This document shows, piece after piece, positions 31,217 to 38,864 of a DNA stretch of 54,535 nucleotides. Source of the DNA: Planctomycetota bacterium (lineage in GTDB: Bacteria > Planctomycetota > SZUA-567 > H5-PLA8). The stretch lies in assembly GCA_023150555.1 (NCBI GenBank), contig JAKLKQ010000047.1, forward strand, positions 1-54,535, written 5' to 3'. A program made the translations under genes and the position numbers. Every line of letters starts with the position of its first letter. Positions within the stretch are counted from its first letter, which is position 1. The notes under the pieces are model-generated. The model had not been told where the DNA came from. It was given only the letters and a program-made list of their open reading frames with translations, and did not search any database.

Positions 31217-32896
31217 ATGAAGCTCAGCGAACCCGGCAGCACGAGCGTCAAGCGCCTCCTGCGGCGGCGTTCCAGTACCCGGCAGGTGCCGGCCTCGCTG
31301 CAGCGGCTTTACCGCCTGCTTCTGGCCATCCTTCCGGAGGAATGCGTGGACTTCGACGAGACGGCGCGCGCAGATCTCTCCAAGACGACAGGTTTCGAAG
31401 CGCGCGAGCCTGCGGTGCTGGTGCGTCCGCGCTGCACCGAGGAGGTTCAGCTGGCGGTGCGCCTGGCCGCGCGGCACGGCACGCACGTCTACCCGGTCAG
31501 CGGCGGAAAGAACTGGGGCTACGGCGACGCGTGCGCCTACCGCGAAGGTTGCATGCTGCTGGATCTCTCGCGCATGAACCGGATCGTGGAGGTCAACGAG
31601 GAGCTGGCGTACTGCGTCGTCGAGCCCGGCGTGACGCAGGGTCAGCTGCGCCAGCACCTGCGCGCGTCCGGATGCAAACTGGTTGCCGACGCCGTGGGCG
31701 CGGGGCCCGACTGCAGCATTATCGGGAATTTGATGGAACGCGGCATCGGGCTGAGCCGCTACGCCGACCGCGCGGGCCATTCCTGCAACTACGAAGTCGT
31801 CCTGCCGGACGGCAGCCTGCTGCACACCGGCTTCGGCGGCTGCCCCGGCGCGCCGGCCCAGCACGTCTACAAGGCCGGCGTCGGCCCGCAGCTCGACGGG
31901 CTCTTCGCGCAGTCGAACCTCGGCATCGTCACGCGCGCGACGGTGTGGCTGATGCCGGAGCCCGAACGCTTCGAGGCGTTCTTCCTGGTGCTGCGCGACG
32001 AGCAGCCACTGGGCGCGCTGACGGAAGCGCTGCGCAAACTGCGCCTTGCGGGCACAATGCGGTGTTCGGTGCACGCGTTCAACGGCCTGCGGGTGCTGGG
32101 CGGGCACGAGCGCTTCCCGTGGCACGCCGCCGACGGCACGCAGGCCCTGGAGGTCGCCGCGCCCGAACTGCTCCAGCGGATGCTCGACCGCCACGGCATT
32201 CCGGCGTGGGTCGCCACCGGTTCGCTGTCGGGTTCGAGCGCCGAAGTCGCGGCGCAGAAGCGCGAGATGAAGCGCGTGCTGCGCGCGGTACCCGGACTGC
32301 AAACGGTCTTCCTCTCCGACCGCAAGCTGCGCCTCCTTAAAGGAGTGCGGCAGGTTCTCGAACGGTGGAAGCTGCTGCCGAGGCTGTGCCGCCGCATGGA
32401 AAAGGTGGAGGTCTGGACCGATTTCCTGCAAGGCACGCCGAGCTACAAGACGCTGTCCGGCAGCCACTGGCGCGCGCGCGGCGAACCGGGCCCCGACAAC
32501 GACCCGCGCGACAGCAACAGCGGGCTGGTCTGGATCCCACCGGTGCTGCCGGCCACGCGGGAAGCGGTGGAGGAGGTGACGGCGATCGGCAAGAGCTTCT
32601 TCCGCAAGCACGGCTTCGAGTTCAGCGTGACGATCTCGATGCTGAACGACCGTGCGCTGTGCTACCTGATGAGCATCCACTTCAACCGGGGCGATGAGAA
32701 GGAAAGGGAACGGGCGAAGGCCTGCCACGACGAGCTGCTGGTCGAACTGCTGGCGCGCGGCTACATCCCGTACCGCGGCGGGCCGCAGAGCATGCCGTTT
32801 CTGCAAGGCGCGGCGCCGGACTTCTGGACCTTCGCGCGCAAGATCAAGCGCGCACTGGACCCCGACGGGGTGATCTCGCCCAAGCGCTATCTGTAG
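31217..32896 (+). CDS. VAO/PCMH-type FAD-linked oxidase (4-cresol dehydrogenase-like)
   Basis: ATG 31217 with AAAGGAG (31205-31211) gives 559 aa. The FAD-binding PCMH half has EVQLAVRLAARHGTHVYPVSGGKNWGYGDACAYREGCMLLDLSRMNRIVEV (about 75-125) and AVGAGPDCSIIGNLMERGIGLSRYADRAGHSCNYEVVLPDGSLLHTG (about 160-205). This S-x-x-G-N-x-x-x-R-G-x-G pattern is that of vanillyl-alcohol oxidase and p-cresol methylhydroxylase. The cap and C-terminal domain (PFLQGAAPDFWTFARKIKRALDPDGVISPKRYL) also match. Relatives oxidise para-alkylphenols or phenol alcohols through a quinone methide. The residue linking FAD covalently is not identified. Its substrate here is likely a tyrosine- or phenol-derived compound (inference). 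Confidence 0.82.
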   Translation: MKLSEPGSTSVKRLLRRRSSTRQVPASLQRLYRLLLAILPEECVDFDETARADLSKTTGFEAREPAVLVRPRCTEEVQLAVRLAARHGTHVYPVSGGKNWGYGDACAYREGCMLLDLSRMNRIVEVNEELAYCVVEPGVTQGQLRQHLRASGCKLVADAVGAGPDCSIIGNLMERGIGLSRYADRAGHSCNYEVVLPDGSLLHTGFGGCPGAPAQHVYKAGVGPQLDGLFAQSNLGIVTRATVWLMPEPERFEAFFLVLRDEQPLGALTEALRKLRLAGTMRCSVHAFNGLRVLGGHERFPWHAADGTQALEVAAPELLQRMLDRHGIPAWVATGSLSGSSAEVAAQKREMKRVLRAVPGLQTVFLSDRKLRLLKGVRQVLERWKLLPRLCRRMEKVEVWTDFLQGTPSYKTLSGSHWRARGEPGPDNDPRDSNSGLVWIPPVLPATREAVEEVTAIGKSFFRKHGFEFSVTISMLNDRALCYLMSIHFNRGDEKERERAKACHDELLVELLARGYIPYRGGPQSMPFLQGAAPDFWTFARKIKRALDPDGVISPKRYL

Positions 32897-32935
32897 TCGG
32901 TTGAACGGCGAGCGGGAAACCGGTACACCGCATCC

Positions 32936-34342
32936 ATGTCCGATGCCGATCCGCAGGAGAAGGCACCTGCCGCCGCGCAGCCCGCGTACCTTGCGTACGC
33001 CGCCGGAAATGCGGGCGTCGCGATCCTGCGCCAGATTCCCGCGTTCTTCGTGATGTTCTTCTACTGCCCGCCCGTCGGCGCAGGCACGGTGTACCTGGAG
33101 GCCCAGCAGGCCTCGCTCGCGATTTTCCTGGCCAAGCTGGTGGACTCGGTGACCGATCCCGTCGTGGGGTACTTTTCGGATCGCACGAACCATCGCTGGG
33201 GCCGCCGCCTGCCGTTCATGATGGCCGGCGCGCCGCTTTGGATCCTATTCACGATCCTCCTGTTCGCGCCGCCTACGCCCGAGCCGAGCACGCTGAACCT
33301 GATCTGGCTGGCCGCGGTGCTGGCGCTGAACTTCACGGCGATGACGCTCTTTCATATTCCCTACGTCGCGGTGCTGCCGGAGATCACGCGCACGCCCGAT
33401 CATACGCTGCGCGTCGCGTCGAAGATGGGCGTCTTCTTCATCGCCGGTGTGCTGCTGGTGCTCGCGGCCGGCTTCCCGCTTGCCGGCCAAATGGGGTTCG
33501 CTCCAGCCATGGGCGTCTTCTCGGTCATCGCGGGCGCGGCTTTCCTTGGCGCGATGGGGCAGCTCTTTCGAGCGAAGCAGGTGCCCGTTCCGGCGCGCAA
33601 GGATCCATTGCTGCGCACCACGCTGGACGCGCTGAAGCAGCGGCCGTTCGTCGCCTATCTCGTAGGGCACAGCCTGTTCATGATCGGCTACTACCTCATG
33701 CTCATCGCCGCGCCCTATTTCGTGCAGGTGATCGTAGGGCTGCCGCTGTCCGGCGTGGGCGTGCTGCTGCTGCTGGCGATGGTCGTGGCGATCGGTGCCG
33801 CGCCGCTGGTCGAGCGGCTCGCGCGGCGTTACGAGAAGAAGGCGGTGATGCTCGCCGCGATGGCAGGCTTCGCGGCGCTGTACGTCTTCTGGTTCTTCGT
33901 CGGCAAGCTGCCCGCGCTGGAAGGAACATCGACGGTCTTCGAGGTGACGGGCTTCGACAAGCTGAACGCGCAGTCGGTGCGCTTCGGCGTGTTGTGCGAG
34001 GCGTTCCTCTTCTTCGGCTTTGCGGGCCTGATCGCTTCCGTGCAGATGCTGCTGCCCAACGCCATCGTGGCGGATCTGGTGGCGTACGACCGGAACGTGA
34101 CCGGCATCAGCCACGAGGCCGTGATCTACGGGTTGCAGGGCGCCATCGAGAAGTTCGCGGTCATGGGCAGCGTGGGGATCTCGGGGCTCTGCCTAGCGCT
34201 GGGCAAGGACGCCGCGAACCCGGCCGGGATCCACCTGATCGGCCTTGCCTCGGCAGGCTGCTGCGCGCTGGGCTTCCTCGTCTTCCTGTGGTACCCGCTG
34301 GGAAAAGGCTGGCAGGAACGGATGGAGGCGGGACGGCGCTGA
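32936..34342 (+). CDS. GPH-family (MelB-like) MFS symporter
   Basis: The 468-aa protein has about 12 membrane segments and the GPH signature FLAKLVDSVTDPVVGYFSDRTNHRWGRRLPFMMAGAPLW (about 63-101). The D-x-x-x-D-P-x-x-G-x-x-x-D-R-T-x-x-x-W-G-R-R-R/L-P sequence is typical of Na+/H+-sugar symporters. Its second half has QMLLPNAIVADLVAYDRNVTG, another family block. The family usually imports glycosides with Na+ or H+; use as an exporter of a pathway product is possible but not shown. It sits 40 nt after the flavoprotein in the same direction and is probably part of the cluster, giving it its own transporter. Confidence 0.85.
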   Translation: MSDADPQEKAPAAAQPAYLAYAAGNAGVAILRQIPAFFVMFFYCPPVGAGTVYLEAQQASLAIFLAKLVDSVTDPVVGYFSDRTNHRWGRRLPFMMAGAPLWILFTILLFAPPTPEPSTLNLIWLAAVLALNFTAMTLFHIPYVAVLPEITRTPDHTLRVASKMGVFFIAGVLLVLAAGFPLAGQMGFAPAMGVFSVIAGAAFLGAMGQLFRAKQVPVPARKDPLLRTTLDALKQRPFVAYLVGHSLFMIGYYLMLIAAPYFVQVIVGLPLSGVGVLLLLAMVVAIGAAPLVERLARRYEKKAVMLAAMAGFAALYVFWFFVGKLPALEGTSTVFEVTGFDKLNAQSVRFGVLCEAFLFFGFAGLIASVQMLLPNAIVADLVAYDRNVTGISHEAVIYGLQGAIEKFAVMGSVGISGLCLALGKDAANPAGIHLIGLASAGCCALGFLVFLWYPLGKGWQERMEAGRR

Positions 34343-34738
34343 AGCGGCGGATGTCCGGCGCTTCGCCGTAGCTGCTGCGTTCGCCATCCACGGAGATTTG
34401 ACCGTGCTTCCCGCGCGCAAATTTAGGCTCGTCGGATCTGACGTTTTGTCACCAAGGCGTCTCACGCCGCGTCACATGCGCCAGGTGCAATCGGAAGGTG
34501 AATGCCAATACAAAAAGTCTTAATATCTTTTAAAATCTATAATTATGACAAAGAACTACGTACCTAATATATGGCGAATGTTCGTCGACGAACATTTTTG
34601 CCGAATTGCGATTTCGCGATATCGGCCCGGACCAGGCTTGCCGGAGACCTTTCAATTTGCTCCGAAAATTGGGGTGGATTGGACCTCGATTCCGCCATTT
34701 AAGATATAGAGGTGCGCCCGAACCCGGGGGACTTCGCC
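34343..34738. other. 396-bp AT-rich intergenic region
   Basis: Between the transporter and the acyltransferase-like gene, base composition drops sharply around 34505-34600 (long A/T-rich stretches such as CTTAATATCTTTTAAAATC). No gene is supported. The 20-bp palindrome at 34577-34596 lies here. The stretch probably holds the promoter of the gene at 34739, which starts a new transcript. Confidence 0.5.
34577..34596. promoter_or_regulatory. Perfect 20-bp palindrome
   Basis: AATGTTCGTC is followed immediately by its reverse complement GACGAACATT, about 140 nt upstream of the acyltransferase-like gene and in AT-rich sequence. There is no loop, so an operator for a dimeric regulator is likelier than a terminator. 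TTTTTG follows it, but the lack of a loop argues against termination. Confidence 0.55.
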
Positions 34739-35584
34739 ATGGCCGGCTATCGCGTGCTCGACCGGAATCCGTTCTTCGAGACGATGTGCGAGATCGTTAA
34801 AGATTGGGAAACCGAAGACGTCGTGATGTTCTCGAACACCGTCGATCTCTCGCGTGCGGTCGAGCAGCGCAAGGCCCTGCGGAAGGCCGGCCGAATGCCG
34901 CCGACGTACACCGCGTACATGGTGCGTGCGATCAGCCTCGCTCTGCGCGATCATCCCAAGATCAACCGCCTGGTTTGGCGGCTGCCTTTACGGAAGCGGC
35001 TGGTGCAACTCGAGGACGTCCACGCGGCGGTGGCCGTCGAACGCCCCGGCGACGAGGTGGACATGGCCTTCCCGACCATCGTGCGGGACAGCGACCGCCG
35101 CAGCAGCCTCGAGATCGCCGAAGCGCTGCGCAAGGCCTCCGCCACCGATCCGGAGAACGATCCGACCTGGCGGAAGTTCCGCTTCCTGCTGCGGCACCTG
35201 CCCGCGTGGGCCAACCGCAGGCTGATCGGGATGCCGGTGATGCACCCGAAGCTGTGGATGGAACACCACGGCGGCAGCTTTCTGATCACTTCGCCCGCGA
35301 AGTACGGCGTCGACAGGATCTTCGTCAAAGTCGCGTGGCCACTGGCGTTCAGCTTTGGCGAAGTAAAGGAGCGCCCCGTGGCGGTGGACGGACGCGTCGA
35401 AGCGCGCACGACCACGGACCTTACATTGAGCTGGCAGCGGCGCCTGACCACGGGCGCGGTCGCCGCGCAGTTCTTCAACTCGATCTGCCGAAGGCTGCGC
35501 GACCTCGACCTGGACGAGCAACTGCTGTCCGAAACGCCGCACGAAGCCGCCGCGCTGCCGGCCGAACCGGTCGTCCGGGTCTGA
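34739..35584 (+). CDS. 2-oxoacid dehydrogenase E2-type acyltransferase fold lacking catalytic His
   Basis: ATG 34739 follows GGGGG (34726-34730) and gives 281 aa; a GTG 27 nt earlier is less likely. There is no lipoyl or peripheral-subunit-binding domain, only the CAT-like catalytic fold: FSNTVDLSRAVEQRKALRKAGRMPPTYTAYMVRAISLALRDHPKINRLVW, DEVDMAFPTIVRDSDRRSSLEIAEALRKA and SFGEVKERPVAVDGRVEARTTTDLTLSWQRRLTTGAVAAQFF. The usual D-H-R-x-x-D-G active site is here QRRLTTG, so His is replaced by Arg234 and Asp by Thr238 (hand alignment). Standalone E2-fold proteins occur in natural-product clusters; this one may have lost or changed chemistry. Confidence 0.75.
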   Translation: MAGYRVLDRNPFFETMCEIVKDWETEDVVMFSNTVDLSRAVEQRKALRKAGRMPPTYTAYMVRAISLALRDHPKINRLVWRLPLRKRLVQLEDVHAAVAVERPGDEVDMAFPTIVRDSDRRSSLEIAEALRKASATDPENDPTWRKFRFLLRHLPAWANRRLIGMPVMHPKLWMEHHGGSFLITSPAKYGVDRIFVKVAWPLAFSFGEVKERPVAVDGRVEARTTTDLTLSWQRRLTTGAVAAQFFNSICRRLRDLDLDEQLLSETPHEAAALPAEPVVRV

Positions 35585-35587
35585 GGT

Positions 35588-38575
35588 CTAGCGCCCCGCC
35601 ACTTTGCCCGCGTCGGGCACCTTGCCCAGGGAGACGCGTTCTTCGGCGTGGTAGCCCAGCTTCACGCTGACGATGCGCGCGTTTCCGGGATCGGAGACGA
35701 AGACGCGGCGGTCGGAGTGCGTACCCACGTAGACGGGGTAGAAGAGGCCCACCTCGTCGCCGCCGATCGATCGCGCGGCCGGTGAACCGCCGCCGGGCAC
35801 CATCGGCTTGCCGTCGTCGGCGTTGCCGTACTGCCCGAAGCGCAGGATCAGGTTGCCGTTGGTGTCGACGACGGCGATTTTGCAGCGGTCGAACTCCGGT
35901 GCAAACGAACGGTTGAAGTAGTCCATCGCGAAACGCGTGTTGTAGCACGCGCAGGTCGCGCCGCCGGCGCGCTCGGATCCGGCGCCGCGTCCCGAGTAGC
36001 CCACGCCGCCGTAGAACCAGTCGGCATCCTTGACCCACGCGTTGCCCTGCACCGTTCCGCGAATGCTGGGCGGGCCGTCGGGCCGCACCGTCAGCGGCAC
36101 GGGCTCGCGGTTGGAGCCCATGGTCAGGACGCGGCCCTTGTTCAGGCTGAACTTCATCAGCGTGCCGGTGAAGTCGCTGAAGTACGTCTTGGCGCCGATC
36201 ATGCGCGTGCTGCCGGCCATTAGATAGACCGCATCGTCCTGGTCGATGTGCAGGCCGTCGATGATCGCAATGCCGGGTACCTGGTCGGAGTGCAGGGTCT
36301 GCCCGTGGCGGTCGAAGATGTGGATCTCGCCGTAGTAGTTGCGCCCCGGGAAAAAGCGCGGGACGAAGATGTTGCCCTTCACGTGCTTCTCGCCCTTGGC
36401 GACGTCCGAACCGCCCTGCGTGCGCTTCTCGTCGGTGCGCTTGTCGAAATGCGGCATGTCGTCCTTCGTCGCATAGCAGGAGACGGCGATGTGGCCCTTC
36501 GGGTTGATCCAGATCCCGCCCTTGTGCCACAGGGTGCCGGTGTACAGCGGCAGCACGGAGATGGCGCTCGCGGCGTTTCCGCCGCTGTTGTTGGCCGTCA
36601 TCTTGCCGCGCTCTTCGCCGTAGTCGAAAGGCACTTCGCGCCAGGTCTCCGGATCGTAGCGGGCCACGTCCAGCAGGCTGCGCAGGTAGACCAGGCCGTC
36701 CATGTCGAAGGCCATGTCCTCGCTGTCGAACGGCAGCTTCACCTTGCGGATCTTCCCGCTCGTGGGATCGATCTCCATCACCTCGTTGAAGCACTTGCCC
36801 AGGTCGGTGACCTGTTCGCCGACGAAGAGTTTTTCGGTCTTCGGATTGACGTACAGGCGCTGGCGCCAGTACATCGGCGGCTTCGGGCGGGCGACCGACG
36901 CGGCCACGTCCGCGCCGAAATCGCGCTTGAGTTCCAGCTTGCCGCCCTTCCATGCGTAGAGTCTCAGGTTCCAGCGGTCCCAGTTGTCCTGGCCTTCGAC
37001 GAAGGTGCCGCCGCCGCTGACGTACGCGGCGGTGCCGTTTCCGCTGACGACCCAGACGGTGGGCGGATCGGCCCACGGGTCCAGCACCGCGTTCTGGTTC
37101 AGGCCGCCCCACTTGTCGTTGTACTTGTACTGCCCGCTGTAGCCCTGGAAGGGCAGCTCGACCGAGCGCTCCTTGCCGGGATTGTCGAACGAGCCGAAGA
37201 CCGTCATCTGGGCCTTGACATGGATGTCGGACTTGCGGTTGTTGGCGCCCATCGTCGCGTCGTTCTGCATCGCCCACGAGCAGACGTAGATCTCGCCGGT
37301 CTTCGGGTGCACGTTCATGCGCGCGGGCTTGGGCGTGGCGATGGCCTTCAGGAACTTGCCGTCGGGCGAGAAGACCTGCACGCGGTCGTTCATGAAGTCG
37401 GCGACGTACACGCGGCCCTGCGCGTCGCAGTCGACGCCCGTCGCGTCGGCGAACTCGCCGGGCTTCGTGCCCGTCACGCCCTCGTCCAGGCTGCCGGCGA
37501 AGCGTTCGGCCTTGCCTTCGCCGTCATAGGGCACGCGCGCGACGCCGGAGAGGCAGCCCTTGGTCAGGTCGATGGCCGCGCGGCCTTCGCGCCACTGATA
37601 GCCGGCCAGGTAGACCCATTTGCCGTCGGGCGAGAGCGCGATGCTGGTGGGGCTGACGCCGGACTTCTCGCCGTTGCGGCCGATGCCCTTGATCGCCACT
37701 GGCCATTCGGTGGCCGCGCCGGTCAGAGGCAGGCCGCCGGAACTGCCGTCGGTGGCGATGCGGTTGAGCCGGTCGCCGGCCAGCGCGATGCGCCCGCCGC
37801 GGACGCTCATCGCCACCGCGCCGCTGCCCCACATCGACGCGCCCTTGCCAAAACTCGAGGTCGCGCCGCTGGTCAGCAGCGTGCCTTGGACGTAGCCGAC
37901 CTTCAGCGGCAGGTTCAGGCCGTCCTGCGGGAATGTCGCGCGCTTCAGGCCTTCGACCTTGTCGAGTTTGTTCGCGGGGAAGGGGTAGATGGTGCGCAGG
38001 TAGTTGCCGTCGTGGTCGAACAGGCGCAGGTGGTCGACGCCGTGGCCTTCGAAGACGTACACGCCTTCCGGCGCGGCGCAGACCAGCGGGACCGGCAGCG
38101 TCGTCTTGCTGCTTGCGCCCAGGCCGCCGCCGGCGCCGATGCGTTTCTTAGGCTCCCAGTACAGCGCGCGCTCGAACTGCGGATTCAGGCCCAGGCTGAC
38201 GCGCACGGTCATCGCGTCCTTGTCGTCGATGTAGTGTCCGCGGTCGTCCTTGCCGTCCCAGACGATCTTCTGGGCCTTGGCGTTCTTCTCGAAGGGCGGC
38301 GGCGCGTTCTCGCCCAGGACGCCGGACGCGAGGTGGCGGACGATCCTGCCCTCGGCGTTCTCGATAGCCACCGTCACGTCGCAGTAGCCTTCGCTCTCGA
38401 AGGCGATGGCGATGCGGTCGCCGTCGCGCTCGACGGCGGGCGCCCGTTTGAAGGCGAAGACCTCCTCGCGTTTCACCCGCCATTCCTCCAGGGTGCCGGA
38501 GTCGGCGGCCTGCGCGGTGGCCCAGAAGGCCAAACCCAGGCTCGCGGCGAAAAGAGGAAGAAGGATGCGGTTCAT
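35588..38575 (-). CDS. Secreted NHL-repeat beta-propeller protein, 995 aa
   Basis: ATG 38575 is chosen over the frame start at 38602: the signal peptide begins there (MNRILLPLFAASLGLAFWATAQAADS) and AGGAG lies 7 nt upstream. After a ~100-residue beta domain (FESEGYCDVTVAIENAEGRIVRHLASGVLG, a FlgD-Ig-like fold) come NHL/SMP-30-like blades such as FADATGVDCDAQGRVYVADFMNDRVQVFSPDGKFL and HPKTGEIYVCSWAM. Later YHAEERV and metal-site-like Asp residues mark further blades. It is periplasmic or extracellular. It is divergent from the DUF4091 hydrolase across a 290-nt region, so the two may act on the same polysaccharide. Enzyme activity is not shown. Confidence 0.82.
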   Translation of the reverse strand: MNRILLPLFAASLGLAFWATAQAADSGTLEEWRVKREEVFAFKRAPAVERDGDRIAIAFESEGYCDVTVAIENAEGRIVRHLASGVLGENAPPPFEKNAKAQKIVWDGKDDRGHYIDDKDAMTVRVSLGLNPQFERALYWEPKKRIGAGGGLGASSKTTLPVPLVCAAPEGVYVFEGHGVDHLRLFDHDGNYLRTIYPFPANKLDKVEGLKRATFPQDGLNLPLKVGYVQGTLLTSGATSSFGKGASMWGSGAVAMSVRGGRIALAGDRLNRIATDGSSGGLPLTGAATEWPVAIKGIGRNGEKSGVSPTSIALSPDGKWVYLAGYQWREGRAAIDLTKGCLSGVARVPYDGEGKAERFAGSLDEGVTGTKPGEFADATGVDCDAQGRVYVADFMNDRVQVFSPDGKFLKAIATPKPARMNVHPKTGEIYVCSWAMQNDATMGANNRKSDIHVKAQMTVFGSFDNPGKERSVELPFQGYSGQYKYNDKWGGLNQNAVLDPWADPPTVWVVSGNGTAAYVSGGGTFVEGQDNWDRWNLRLYAWKGGKLELKRDFGADVAASVARPKPPMYWRQRLYVNPKTEKLFVGEQVTDLGKCFNEVMEIDPTSGKIRKVKLPFDSEDMAFDMDGLVYLRSLLDVARYDPETWREVPFDYGEERGKMTANNSGGNAASAISVLPLYTGTLWHKGGIWINPKGHIAVSCYATKDDMPHFDKRTDEKRTQGGSDVAKGEKHVKGNIFVPRFFPGRNYYGEIHIFDRHGQTLHSDQVPGIAIIDGLHIDQDDAVYLMAGSTRMIGAKTYFSDFTGTLMKFSLNKGRVLTMGSNREPVPLTVRPDGPPSIRGTVQGNAWVKDADWFYGGVGYSGRGAGSERAGGATCACYNTRFAMDYFNRSFAPEFDRCKIAVVDTNGNLILRFGQYGNADDGKPMVPGGGSPAARSIGGDEVGLFYPVYVGTHSDRRVFVSDPGNARIVSVKLGYHAEERVSLGKVPDAGKVAGR

Positions 38576-38779
38576 GGCAGGCTCCTGGATGCGCGTGCTC
38601 ACTCACACAGTCGTCTGTCCTATATAGCGCGCGGGAGGACCGAATATCGCCCCCTGGTTTTTGGATCTTTCGGTCAAACCCGGAGCCCATGTCCGAATCG
38701 GTTAAATCCGGCGCGTTTGTAGATCAATAGCTCTCCGCAGCTCGGCGATTGGGAGAGGACCTGCGCCGAAAACGCCGCT

Positions 38780-38827
38780 GGAATATGCCAATCGGGCGGT
38801 TGCAATCGCCGCCCGGCGGGGTATTCC
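38780..38827 (+). promoter_or_regulatory. Nested hairpin in the leader of the DUF4091 gene
   Basis: Outer arms GGAATA (38780-38785) and TATTCC (38822-38827) enclose an inner perfect stem CGGGCGG (38793-38799) / CCGCCCG (38809-38815) with a 9-nt loop. It sits about 25 nt before the AGGAGG of the DUF4091 gene, so it could affect translation or act as a regulatory element. No known riboswitch pattern is recognised. Confidence 0.4.
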
Positions 38828-38864
38828 AAAGGGGCGAAAGTTAAACTATTTCAGGAGGCGGACG

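Noticed and set aside
29957..33193. A >1000-codon open minus-strand frame across the PLP enzyme, flavoprotein and transporter start
   Set aside because: It spans three recognisable plus-strand genes with ribosome-binding sites and has no domains; an effect of high GC third positions.
36248..38722. An 824-codon plus-strand frame opposite the NHL protein
   Set aside because: The translated sequence (repeats of VLAVEVGD-like words) is an antisense shadow. The minus-strand protein has a signal peptide and NHL blades.
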